From: Wolinella sp052173415
GTDB taxonomy: Bacteria; Campylobacterota; Campylobacteria; Campylobacterales; Helicobacteraceae
Reading direction: 5' to 3'
Length of the DNA stretch: 37,107 bases
Assembly: GCA_052173415.1 (NCBI GenBank)
Contig: JBQMYQ010000015.1
Span: forward strand, 1-37,107
Part shown: positions 25,184-33,288 of the stretch, piece by piece
How positions within the stretch are numbered: the first letter of the stretch is position 1
Layout of the letters: each line of letters begins with the position of its first letter
The notes under the pieces: model-generated
What the model saw: the letters and a program-made list of their open reading frames with translations, nothing else
What the model was told of the DNA's origin: nothing
Databases searched by the model: none
Position numbers and translations under genes: made by a program

Positions 25184-25240
25184 CGGATTCCCGCTAGAAA
25201 TGGGAATCTCGCTTCAAAATCTCAAAGTTGCGGGAATCCG
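25184..25240. repeat. Inverted repeat between typA and nrdA with three GGGAATC copies
   Basis: CGGATTCCCGC (25184-25194) and GCGGGAATCCG (25230-25240) form an 11-bp perfect inverted pair. A third motif copy, GGGAATC at 25202-25208, can pair instead with GATTCCC inside the first arm (7-bp stem, loop of nine). The two hairpins are mutually exclusive. The element starts just after the typA stop (25243) and ends 37 bases before the nrdA start, so it could be a terminator for typA, a leader structure for nrdA, or an uptake-type pair. Confidence 0.7.
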
Positions 25241-25242
25241 AC

Positions 25243-27048
25243 CTAAGACTGCCTTGCATAGCGTCTGCGAAGGGTTGGGTCTAGGTATTTTTTTCTGATT
25301 CTGATGTTGTGCGGAGTCACTTCTAAGATCTCGTCATCTTCTATCCACTCAAGCGCGCGTTCAAGTGTCAATTCACGCGGAGGCGTGAGTTTAATCGCCT
25401 CTTCGCTTCCGCTTGAGCGCATGTTGGTAAGATTCTTGGCTTTGATGGGATTTACGTCCAAATCGTTATCGCGCGAGTGCTCGCCGATAATCATTCCGAT
25501 ATAGACTTTGGTCTGAGGCTTAATAAACAGGACTCCGCGCTCTTGAATGTTAAAGAGCGAAAATCCCGTCGCTTCGCCGTTTTCCATCGAAACAAGCGCA
25601 CCGTTGCTTCGACTCTCCACGCTTCCGCTTGCAGGTCTAAAATCCAAAAAGGAGTGATTCATCACGCCCTCGCCCTTGGTATCGGTCAAAAATTCGCCAC
25701 GATAGCCGATGAGTCCACGCGCAGGGATCTCAAATTCCAACCGCGTGTAACCTTCGCCCATGGGATTCATCGCGTGCATGATTGCACCTCGTCGCCCGAG
25801 CTTCTCAATAATCCCGCCCGAGCAATCTTGCGGCGCGTCAATCACGAGATTTTCAAAAGGTTCAAGCCGCACCCCGTCCTCCTCTTTGGTGATGACCTCA
25901 GGGCGTGAAATGCTAAATTCAAAATCCTCGCGCCGCAAATTCTCCGCCAAAATCGTAATCTGAAGCTCTCCGCGCCCCGAAATTTTGAATTTGCCCTCGC
26001 CCATCTCCTGCATTTTCATCGCAATATTCGTCTGCATCTCTTTTAAAAGCCGCTCTTTTAGCTTATTTGCCGTGACGTGCTTGCCCTCCGTGCCCGCAAA
26101 CGGGGAATCATTGACGGCAAAATAGACCGACATCGTGGGCTCTTCAAGGTGCATGGGATCGAGAGGAATCGGATTATTCGGATCGACTAGGGAATCGCCC
26201 ACGTTGATTGAGTGAAATCCCGCAATCGCCACAATATCGCCTGCTTGCGCTTGCTCGACCTCCATTCGCGCCAACCCGTGGAATCCGATGAGCTTGGTGA
26301 TTTTGCCTTGGATTTTTTCACCATCGGCTTGGATTAGGAGCACGCTCTGCCCCTTTTTTACGATTCCGTTAAATATCCGCGCCACGCCGATTTTACCTAC
26401 ATAATTATCGTAATCAAGCGTAAAAACTTGGATTTGCAGTGGATTCTCCACGCTGCCGCTTGGCTCGGGCACATGCGCGAGAATCGCATCAAAAAGCGGC
26501 TCAAGGCTGCGTGCCTCATCATTTAGCTCTTTTAGCGCATAACCATTGCGCGCAGACGCGTAAATCACGGGGAAATCAAGCTGCTCTTCATTCGCGTCCA
26601 TCGCGACGAAAAGGTCGAAAACTTCATTAATCACGCGCTCGGGATCCGCCCCACTTTTATCGATTTTATTGATGACAACAATGGGCTTAAGCCCGATTGC
26701 AAGGGCTTTTTTGACGACGAACTTCGTCTGGGGCATGACGCCCTCTTGCGCATCTACAAGTAGCAGCACGCCATCAATCATCTTCAACACGCGCTCGACC
26801 TCACCCCCAAAATCCGCGTGCCCGGGCGTGTCGATGATATTAATTTTGTGTCCTTTGTAGAGAATCGCCGTGTTTTTTGAGAGGATCGTAATGCCTCGCT
26901 CCTTCTCAATAGCGTTGTTATCCATCACGCGCTCAGCGATATTCTCGTGTTCTGCAAACGTGCCCGACTGCCTCAAAAGTCCATCTACAAGAGTCGTCTT
27001 GCCGTGATCGACGTGCGCAATTACGGCAATATTTCGTATGTTTTGCAT
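25243..27048 (-). CDS. typA: Ribosome-associated GTPase TypA/BipA
   Basis: A translational GTPase of 601 residues that binds the 70S ribosome and helps large-subunit assembly and stress adaptation. The G domain is complete: AHVDHGKTT (G1), ERGITI (G2), DTPGHADF (G3) and NKIDKSGADP (G4). EF-G-like domains II, III and V follow, and the BipA-specific C-terminal domain ends with DDEILEVTPHNIRIRKKYLD. ATG 27048 lies five bases after AGGG; this ribosome site overlaps a GGGAATC motif. It diverges from the hook locus with 158 bases between the two starts. nrdA lies downstream beyond the inverted pair. Confidence 0.97.
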   Translation of the reverse strand: MQNIRNIAVIAHVDHGKTTLVDGLLRQSGTFAEHENIAERVMDNNAIEKERGITILSKNTAILYKGHKINIIDTPGHADFGGEVERVLKMIDGVLLLVDAQEGVMPQTKFVVKKALAIGLKPIVVINKIDKSGADPERVINEVFDLFVAMDANEEQLDFPVIYASARNGYALKELNDEARSLEPLFDAILAHVPEPSGSVENPLQIQVFTLDYDNYVGKIGVARIFNGIVKKGQSVLLIQADGEKIQGKITKLIGFHGLARMEVEQAQAGDIVAIAGFHSINVGDSLVDPNNPIPLDPMHLEEPTMSVYFAVNDSPFAGTEGKHVTANKLKERLLKEMQTNIAMKMQEMGEGKFKISGRGELQITILAENLRREDFEFSISRPEVITKEEDGVRLEPFENLVIDAPQDCSGGIIEKLGRRGAIMHAMNPMGEGYTRLEFEIPARGLIGYRGEFLTDTKGEGVMNHSFLDFRPASGSVESRSNGALVSMENGEATGFSLFNIQERGVLFIKPQTKVYIGMIIGEHSRDNDLDVNPIKAKNLTNMRSSGSEEAIKLTPPRELTLERALEWIEDDEILEVTPHNIRIRKKYLDPTLRRRYARQS

Positions 27049-27149
27049 AGATTCCCTAACCCAAATTATTGTGTGAATTTTAGGCGGGATACTATCTAAT
27101 TAAAAATTAAACACAGGCAAAAATCATCAAAAGGGGAATCGCTTTCAAA

Positions 27150-27167
27150 GCGGAACGAATATTGCTT
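27150..27167 (+). promoter_or_regulatory. Sigma-54 promoter for fliK-flgD-hook operon
   Basis: GCGGAACGAATATTGCTT has the invariant GG (27152-27153) and GC (27164-27165) separated by exactly ten bases, and matches the epsilonproteobacterial RpoN consensus (TTGGAAC-N5-TTGCTT) except at the first two positions. It lies 40 bases before the fliK ATG. RpoN with the FlgR/FlgS system drives hook genes in Helicobacter and Campylobacter. Confidence 0.85.
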
Positions 27168-27206
27168 GAAATGGCTCAAAAATGTATCCCAAAAAGGCGA
27201 GTTTCT

Positions 27207-29288
27207 ATGCTTTATAATCTCATTCAAAGCCTCTCAAAAGGTTCTGATTCCCACAAAATAGGCTCATCAAGCAGTAGCAGCGCCGAAGAGGGCGAGCTCT
27301 TTACTTCGCTTTTCAAAGACGCAATCAGCGCACTTGAAAATGGAGCAAAAAGCGGGAAATCGCTATTTAGCTCGCTCTTTGGAGTGGGGACGCAAAAGGG
27401 AAAAATAAGCGATGCTAAAAAGTTAAGCACGCCCCTTTTGGAAGGGAAACTTATCGAGCAAAAAAAGATACAAAAAGAGGGCGATTCCCCGCTACTTGTG
27501 CGCTTACAAGCCCCTTCAAAAAAGGGACTCGCGGGCACTGAGAGGGCGCTAAAATCACTTATTTTTGAAGCCAAAAGCACCTTGGAGAAAAACACTCTCT
27601 CTAATCAGAAGATTCCATTGATAAAGGAAGATTCAAAAGGGACAAAAGTGGGGAATCGCAAGGTTTCCGACCTTTTTAAGCTTGCAAGCGATTCTAAGCT
27701 CAACCCCGTGTCTATCAAGGTGGAAACTGAACAAATCACGCAAACAAGCCAAAAAGAACTTGCCAAAAAACCTGCAAAGCCCCTCTTGAAGCACTCTTTG
27801 GACGGGGTGGCACAAGGGGCGCAAAAAGCAGAAAAAGAGGCAGAGATTCCCGCTAAAGAGCCCAAAGAGACGCTTAAAAATCCTCTTTTAGATGCAAAAT
27901 CTCACACCATAAAAGAGAGCGTTAAAACTGCGGAAAATCCCATGAGCAAGGAGATACAGAAAGAAGCACAGGCGATTCTTACAAAGGCAAAAACGCCAAA
28001 TGTAGCAGAAGAAATTATCAAGCCACAAGTGCAAAATCCTGAGCTAGAAATCGCGCATTTTGAGGAATCTGGTGCAAAAATCCCCACAGAAAAAAATGCA
28101 AAAAACATGGCAGAACCCAAGGGCACTACTAAAAACCCGAATATTGCAAAAGAGAAGATTATAGAGTCAAAAATTGTGCAGGATTCCCCTGAGGATTCCC
28201 AAAAAAGTGCGCTACAAACGCCAAAAAAGGCAACACAAGCGACCCATAAAACACCCGCTCTGCCCATCGCGCCCAAAAAACAGGAGCAAGAAACAGCCCG
28301 TGCAGAGCCAAAAATTGCGCACAATCATGAAAAAGAGTCCGCTGTAAAGCTGATGGAATCGCCCAAAGAAGTGGATTGTGCGGAGAATATTGAGCCAAAA
28401 ACTCCGCACAATCTCGCAGGAATCTTACAATTTACAAAAAAGCAAAAACGTGCAAAGCTTGGGGAATCTAGCGCGGTTTCTGCGGGCAAAAAGGCTCTTA
28501 GCCTCGAAGAGTCTCGGACAAAGGGCGCAAAACCCGAGGAATCGCCCCAAGTTCAAGCCAAAGATCAAAAGCACACTCCTGCTTCGCTTGCACCAAAAGA
28601 AAATATCGCACTTCAGGGCGCGCAAAGCGCATTAGATGCGCCTCATGAAGAGTCAAGCGAGCCTTTTAGGGAGCTTTTGAATGAATTTGCGCCCAGTGAG
28701 GCTAAAGAGGGGCAAAAAAGCAAAAATGGCGAGGCAAGTGAGCTGGGAGCAAAAAAGCCTGAAAACACCGCTCCAAACGAGCCAAAAGGACTTTCTGGCA
28801 CGACTAACGACCCTAAAGGTGAGCTGGCTTTAAAAAGTGCGAGAGCCAAGGAAACGCTTCGAAATTTCACCGCTACACTTAAAGATGAAGTGCAAAACTA
28901 TAAGCCTCCGCTTACGAAGCTCTCCATTGAGCTTAATCCCGAAAATCTCGGTAGCGTGGAGCTTACAATCACACAAAGAGGGCAAGGCTTGCTCGTGCAG
29001 GTTCTCTCAAATCCTCAAGCGATTGCACTTTTTATGAATAATCACGCAGAATTTAAACAGCAGCTTGCAAATGCTGGATTTAACGATGTTTCGATGAGCT
29101 TTAGCGATGGGAGTGGGGGTGAGGGAAGCTCTTTTGGGGGCGGATTCCAGCATTCGGGGAATCGGGAGCAAGAAAAAAGGAACAAAAATGGCTTGTCCAC
29201 TTACAAAGCCAATGCGCTCGGTGGTGCGGAATCTGAAGATTCCTCGCCTCTAAGTCAGATGGAAATTATCTTACCCAAATACGCATAG
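27207..29288 (+). CDS. fliK: Flagellar hook-length control protein FliK
   Basis: A secreted molecular ruler that sets hook length and switches the export apparatus. The 693 residues have a short N-terminus, then about 500 residues very rich in Lys, Glu, Ala, Pro and Ser with little predicted fold. A C-terminal hook-length-control domain follows (about 560-645) with KLSIELNPENLGSVELTI, LLVQVLS and FKQQLANAGF. The glycine-rich tail (SDGSGGEGSSFGGGF) is typical. The frame is open from 27162, but that codon lies within the sigma-54 promoter; ATG 27207 with AAAAAGGCGAG seven bases upstream is the start. flgD follows after nine bases. The assignment rests on the C-terminal domain and the context. 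Confidence 0.88.
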   Translation: MLYNLIQSLSKGSDSHKIGSSSSSSAEEGELFTSLFKDAISALENGAKSGKSLFSSLFGVGTQKGKISDAKKLSTPLLEGKLIEQKKIQKEGDSPLLVRLQAPSKKGLAGTERALKSLIFEAKSTLEKNTLSNQKIPLIKEDSKGTKVGNRKVSDLFKLASDSKLNPVSIKVETEQITQTSQKELAKKPAKPLLKHSLDGVAQGAQKAEKEAEIPAKEPKETLKNPLLDAKSHTIKESVKTAENPMSKEIQKEAQAILTKAKTPNVAEEIIKPQVQNPELEIAHFEESGAKIPTEKNAKNMAEPKGTTKNPNIAKEKIIESKIVQDSPEDSQKSALQTPKKATQATHKTPALPIAPKKQEQETARAEPKIAHNHEKESAVKLMESPKEVDCAENIEPKTPHNLAGILQFTKKQKRAKLGESSAVSAGKKALSLEESRTKGAKPEESPQVQAKDQKHTPASLAPKENIALQGAQSALDAPHEESSEPFRELLNEFAPSEAKEGQKSKNGEASELGAKKPENTAPNEPKGLSGTTNDPKGELALKSARAKETLRNFTATLKDEVQNYKPPLTKLSIELNPENLGSVELTITQRGQGLLVQVLSNPQAIALFMNNHAEFKQQLANAGFNDVSMSFSDGSGGEGSSFGGGFQHSGNREQEKRNKNGLSTYKANALGGAESEDSSPLSQMEIILPKYA

Positions 29289-29297
29289 GAGGGGAAA

Positions 29298-30215
29298 ATG
29301 CCAGCATCAGTAGGTTCGACCGGTTCAACAAACAACACCACAAGCCCAGCGAATACAAACAAAGGGACAAATCCAAAGGATTCCAACCAAAATACGGAGA
29401 AGCCTAAAGAGACCGACAAAACTAAAGAGCCGGACAAAAGCAAAATCGGCGAGACGCTCAAACAGCAGTCAAAGCTTGATAAAGACGCTTTCATGAGGCT
29501 TTTTTTGGAGCAGCTAAAGCACCAGGATCCGACCGCGCCTATGGAGACGGAGAAGATTTTGGAGCAGACTGCTATGCTCACTCAGCTTGAGCAACAAGAA
29601 GAGATGAAAAAGACGCTTGCAAGCATGACTAATGCGATGAAAACTATGAGTGATACAAATACCAAGCTCACGGAATTGCAAGGGAATCTAGGCAAGGCTC
29701 TCACAAAAATTGATGAATCGCTTAAAAAAACTTCAGCAGCGACCAATCTCCTCACGCACCTATCGGGATATAACTCCGTAGGTATGATCGGGAAAATCGC
29801 TGAGACAAATCTCACGGGAATCAACATCAAAAATAATGACAAAGTGAAATTTGATCTCTATTTTGATGAGAAAATCGATGCGAGCAAAGGGACGCCCAAA
29901 ATTAAAATATATAACTCAAAAAACGAGCTAGTTCGAGAGATGCCACTTAATTCAAAAAATGGAGCGAAAGGCTATGTGCCCCTTGAGTGGGACGCTAAAG
30001 ACAATAATGGTGCGAATGTTCCTGCTGGGTCTTATCGGATCGTGGCGGAATACAACTTCGATTCCAGCACGAATAAATATAAGACGACTTATCTTGGTCG
30101 AGGTGAGGTGCAGAGCCTCATCTATCAGAATGGACTTCCCCATTTGAGACTGGGGAATCAGCTCACAGCGCCGCTTGGGAATGTGGTTCAGGTCTATGAT
30201 AAGGCTAAGGCTTAA
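29298..30215 (+). CDS. flgD: Flagellar hook assembly scaffold protein FlgD
   Basis: Caps the growing hook so that FlgE subunits can insert. The 305 residues have a Thr/Asn/Lys-rich N-terminal extension (1-58), then the conserved core LDKDAFMRLFLEQLKHQDPTAPME and MLTQLEQQEEM (about 60-105). A helical segment and the FlgD Ig/tudor-like C-terminal part follow, with VPLEWDAKDNNGANVPAGSYRIV (about 228-250). Strong AGGAGG lies seven bases before the ATG. It is between fliK and the hook-like gene, the conserved epsilonproteobacterial order. The extension makes it longer than the E. coli protein. Confidence 0.93.
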   Translation: MPASVGSTGSTNNTTSPANTNKGTNPKDSNQNTEKPKETDKTKEPDKSKIGETLKQQSKLDKDAFMRLFLEQLKHQDPTAPMETEKILEQTAMLTQLEQQEEMKKTLASMTNAMKTMSDTNTKLTELQGNLGKALTKIDESLKKTSAATNLLTHLSGYNSVGMIGKIAETNLTGINIKNNDKVKFDLYFDEKIDASKGTPKIKIYNSKNELVREMPLNSKNGAKGYVPLEWDAKDNNGANVPAGSYRIVAEYNFDSSTNKYKTTYLGRGEVQSLIYQNGLPHLRLGNQLTAPLGNVVQVYDKAKA

Positions 30216-30218
30216 ACC

Positions 30219-32456
30219 ATGAATATGACGCTCTATAACGGTCTGAGTGGGATTCTTACCCATCAGGTGGGAATCGACTCTACTTCAAATAACATCGCAA
30301 ACGTCAATACGACGGGCTATCGCGCGAATATCCCGGAATTTGAAACGCTTTTTAACAAAAATAGGGGCTACACTAATCCACGCTCATCGGTTACGAGCGA
30401 CCTTGGACACGGGGTTACGATGTCTAGCAACGCCATTAGCACAAAAAATGGAAGCTACAAACAGACTGAGAGCGAATTTGATATGGCGTATTCAGGTAAG
30501 GGTTGGTTTGTTGTCGGGACACAAAAAAATGGCGAATTTGACCTAAAAAATCCAAAATTTGGGCAAGTTCAGAAAAATTACTTCACACGAGATGGGGGAT
30601 TTACCCGAAACGCGGAGGGTCATTTAGTCGATGCGAATGGGAATTATCTCTATGGGATTGATTTAGGCAAGGTCTCTCCCAATAACGTCTTTAACGCTAC
30701 GCAAAATCCTGAGGCGGACAAAGCGGCTCTTGCAGGGACAAAGCTCACTCCGCTTAAGATTCCCGAGGATCTCTACTATCAGCCTACCGCTACGACCCGT
30801 GCGGGAGTCGCGGTCAATCTGAATAAAACGAGCAAAGGCACAGGCGTGGATACGGTTTTCCGCAAGACTGATGGCACGTTTGATATGGACGCATTCCTTT
30901 CACAAGATGTCAATGCCCTTATGAATGCGGATCAAAAGCTCCTAGAGGCGAACATCCACAAGGATATTACCATCACAAGAAAGCTCGCCTCAGGCAAGGT
31001 AATCTCTGATACTTTTACCTATGGTGGCACGGGAGAGAATGGCTTTAAGACCCTAGGAGAGCTTAAAAAACTCATTGAGAAAAAGACGGGGCTCACCTTT
31101 GATGTGCAGCGCGATCACTTGGGGAATCCAACGGGATGTGTGATGAATCTGCGCAATACGACGCTCCATGATATGGAGTTTAGCGCGACTGGAAAACTAG
31201 CGCAAAAGCTGGGAATCGGTGGCTCGACGAGTGATTACAAAAGTGGCGTTACAAACCCGTATGACAAAAACGCGGCGAATTATCCGATTGGAAGCTACGT
31301 CCTAGCAGATAATATCATCTACCGCCGCAAAGCAACGGTGGGGAATTCCGATCCGCACACCGATAGCGCAAATTGGGAGCGAGTGGATACAAGCGCGCTG
31401 GAGGAATACAACACAGCGAGCGTCTATGAGACGGATAGCTTTATTCAATCTAATGGCAAAGTCTATAAGCGAATCGCCGCAGCGGGCAACTCCGATCCCG
31501 CGCTTTCGCCTGCGGATTGGCAAGAGATTGGCGAGAGTAAAAAAGGGGCGATTTCTACGTATGAGAATGGCAAAAATTACGCAATCAATGATGTCGTCAA
31601 TCTCAACGGCACGCTCTATCGTCGCAAAGGAAGCGAGGGCTCATCAAATCCCGCGAGCGATCCAGCGAATTGGAGCAAAATTAACAATGGGCTTTTAAAT
31701 ACGACGGGACTTTATGTGCCTACTTATCGAAGTGGCGTGAATGTGTATAGCAAAGATGGGACAAAATATCTCTTGCAATCCACCTATTATCTGCGCGACG
31801 CGGGGGTCAATGGCGTGGGCGAGCGATGGGAAGTGCAAAGTGCAATCTATGATCATCAGGGCAAAACCATGGTCAGCGCAGCTCCCACGGTGCATGAAGT
31901 TACCTTTAATAACGGCGTCGCGTCGGCAAATAGCGTAAATTTGGCATTTGATGGACGGACAATTAATTATGATCCGATCAATAGCCTTAATGGAAAAACT
32001 TCGACCAACTTCACTTACGCGGAATCGAGTGTCAAAGAGGGAAGTCAAGATGGTAACGCGGCAGGGAGGCTTAAAGGAGTGCGTATTGATGCGCATGGGC
32101 GCATTATGCTCTCTTTTACCAATGGTCGCCATGAGGTCATGGGGCGCGTAGGGCTTGCGTCATTCATTAACGATCAAGGGTTGCAAAAGGTGGGCGGGAA
32201 TCTATTCCAGATGACCTCTACAAGCTATAACGGCGGGCAGCCGACCTCTCCGAGCGGGAATCCGATCGTCCCGTGGGATGAGGCGGGTGAATTGAAATTT
32301 GGCAAAGTGTTGCACAAAATGATCGAGACAAGCAACGTCGATATTGGCGCGGCACTCACGCAACTCATCGTGCTTCAGCGCGGATATTCATTCAATGCCA
32401 AAGCCTTTACTACGGGCGATGAGCTCATAAAAGAGGCAATCGGGCTAAAACGATAA
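30219..32456 (+). CDS. FlgE-family hook protein with three CBM5/12-like repeats
   Basis: A 745-residue flagellar hook/rod-family protein. The N-terminus (NGLSGILTHQVGIDSTSNNIANVNTTGYRA) and C-terminus (NVDIGAALTQLIVLQRGYSFNAKAF) form the D0/D1 core shared by all axial proteins, and the early FTRDGGFTRNAEGHLVDANGNYL is typical of FlgE/FlgG. The middle is unusual: residues 352-489 hold three tandem modules of the chitin-binding CBM5/12 type, each G-x-x-Y...D-x-V...Y-R/K-R...N-x-D/P...W. It lies four bases after flgD, in the sigma-54 operon. As H. pylori also has two FlgE-like genes, it is probably the accessory or minor hook paralogue. The modules would face outward if inserted in a surface domain. 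Confidence 0.85.
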   Translation: MNMTLYNGLSGILTHQVGIDSTSNNIANVNTTGYRANIPEFETLFNKNRGYTNPRSSVTSDLGHGVTMSSNAISTKNGSYKQTESEFDMAYSGKGWFVVGTQKNGEFDLKNPKFGQVQKNYFTRDGGFTRNAEGHLVDANGNYLYGIDLGKVSPNNVFNATQNPEADKAALAGTKLTPLKIPEDLYYQPTATTRAGVAVNLNKTSKGTGVDTVFRKTDGTFDMDAFLSQDVNALMNADQKLLEANIHKDITITRKLASGKVISDTFTYGGTGENGFKTLGELKKLIEKKTGLTFDVQRDHLGNPTGCVMNLRNTTLHDMEFSATGKLAQKLGIGGSTSDYKSGVTNPYDKNAANYPIGSYVLADNIIYRRKATVGNSDPHTDSANWERVDTSALEEYNTASVYETDSFIQSNGKVYKRIAAAGNSDPALSPADWQEIGESKKGAISTYENGKNYAINDVVNLNGTLYRRKGSEGSSNPASDPANWSKINNGLLNTTGLYVPTYRSGVNVYSKDGTKYLLQSTYYLRDAGVNGVGERWEVQSAIYDHQGKTMVSAAPTVHEVTFNNGVASANSVNLAFDGRTINYDPINSLNGKTSTNFTYAESSVKEGSQDGNAAGRLKGVRIDAHGRIMLSFTNGRHEVMGRVGLASFINDQGLQKVGGNLFQMTSTSYNGGQPTSPSGNPIVPWDEAGELKFGKVLHKMIETSNVDIGAALTQLIVLQRGYSFNAKAFTTGDELIKEAIGLKR
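31272..31685 (+). repeat. Region encoding three tandem carbohydrate-binding-like modules
   Basis: Residues about 352-390, 397-438 and 448-489 of the hook-like protein align with one another: Y(P/N)xGxxY or YENGKNY, then D/N-x-V/I, then V/I/L-Y-(R/K)-R, then G(N/S)S(D/N)P and a final W (Trp386, Trp434, Trp485). This is the CBM5/12 (chitin-binding type 3) pattern, in which aromatic residues stack on sugars. The repeats have diverged at DNA level, so they are not a recent duplication. Confidence 0.75.
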
Positions 32457-32489
32457 TTTTCTTTAATTGTTTTTGCGAGGGGAATAGCT

Positions 32490-33149
32490 GTGGATCATTG
32501 TAGGAATCTAGCAAATCGCAAAAACAAGATGAATGGGCTGGACTTTCTTATTTTATTGCCCGAACAGAGCGTCAAAGTTGCCTTTTTCGACCCGCAATAT
32601 CGTGGGGTTTTGGACAAAATGGCGTATGGCAACGAGGGCAAGCTCCGCGGAGCGCAACGCTCGAATTTACCGCAGATGGACGAAGATGTAATTAGGCGGT
32701 TTATCACAGGAATCGAGCGCGTCCTTATGTCTAGCGGTTATCTGTTTTTATGGGTGGATAAATTTCATCTGCTTGAGGGCGTGAAAGGGTGGTTTAGCTC
32801 CACGCCCAGCCTCTCAATCGTCGATATGATTACGTGGGATAAGCAAAAAATCGGCATGGGCTATCGCACTAGACGACGTAGCGAATATCTAGTCATCGTG
32901 CAAAAACGCCCGCAAAAAGCAAAATCCACGTGGAAGCTGCACAATATCCCCGATGTGTGGAGCGAAAAACTAGAGAGCAAGCCGCACACACACTCAAAAC
33001 CCCTTACACTACAAAAGCAGCTCATTTTATCTACCACAGAAGAGGGAGATCTCGTCCTTGATCCTGCTTCCGGAGGCTATTCTGTTTTTGAAGCGTGCAA
33101 ACAAACGGGGCGAAATTTCCTCGGATGTGATTTGATTTTTGGCGATTAA
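32490..33149 (+). CDS. Orphan DNA methyltransferase (amino-methyltransferase family) in the hook locus
   Basis: A small 219-residue SAM-dependent DNA methyltransferase. The catalytic motif IV is DPQY (Asp34-Tyr37), a variant of DPPY, and it precedes motif I (DPASGGYS, 191-198), the order of beta- or gamma-class enzymes. VITWDKQKIGMGYRTRRRSEYLVIVQKR-like residues match the D21/YhdJ group of N6-adenine or N4-cytosine enzymes. There is no target-recognition domain beyond a short central segment and no restriction gene nearby, so it is an orphan. GTG 32490 follows AGGGG by seven bases. It lies 33 bases after the hook-like gene, probably in the same transcript. Campylobacter Cj1461, an orphan methyltransferase, has been reported to affect motility; orthology is not shown here. 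Confidence 0.82.
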   Translation: MDHCRNLANRKNKMNGLDFLILLPEQSVKVAFFDPQYRGVLDKMAYGNEGKLRGAQRSNLPQMDEDVIRRFITGIERVLMSSGYLFLWVDKFHLLEGVKGWFSSTPSLSIVDMITWDKQKIGMGYRTRRRSEYLVIVQKRPQKAKSTWKLHNIPDVWSEKLESKPHTHSKPLTLQKQLILSTTEEGDLVLDPASGGYSVFEACKQTGRNFLGCDLIFGD

Positions 33150-33170
33150 GTTTTAGGAATCGGCAAAAAA

Positions 33171-33215
33171 TTGCAGGAATCGCACCAAAAAATGGGTAAT
33201 CCTCGATTCTTGCAA
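33171..33215. repeat. Inverted repeat after the methyltransferase gene, containing a motif pair
   Basis: TTGCAGGAATCG (33171-33182) and CGATTCTTGCAA (33204-33215) are complementary at 11 of 12 positions, with a loop of 21 bases. One arm carries GGAATC; the other has a one-base variant. It lies 22 bases after the stop and could terminate the fliK-methyltransferase transcript. The rest of this 198-base gap holds further GGAATC or GATTCC copies and the sigma-54 promoter of flgE; no gene is seen. Confidence 0.6.
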
Positions 33216-33288
33216 AATAGAACAGATTCCAGCGCATAAAAAATCCCGCCTCATCTTTCTTCATTTTCCTCAGCTTTTTACCTCAAGA

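Noticed and set aside
25165..25242. NrdR boxes upstream of nrdA
   Set aside because: The inverted repeats do not resemble the AT-rich NrdR consensus; they are made of the dispersed GGGAATC motif.
27902..28324. Long minus-strand frames opposite fliK
   Set aside because: The A-rich, low-complexity fliK sequence has few stop codons on its complement. The translations are Phe/Cys/Ser-rich and look non-biological.
31695..32132. Open minus-strand frame of 145 codons opposite the hook-like gene
   Set aside because: It is antisense to a gene with intact FlgE termini and has no recognisable motif or start signal.
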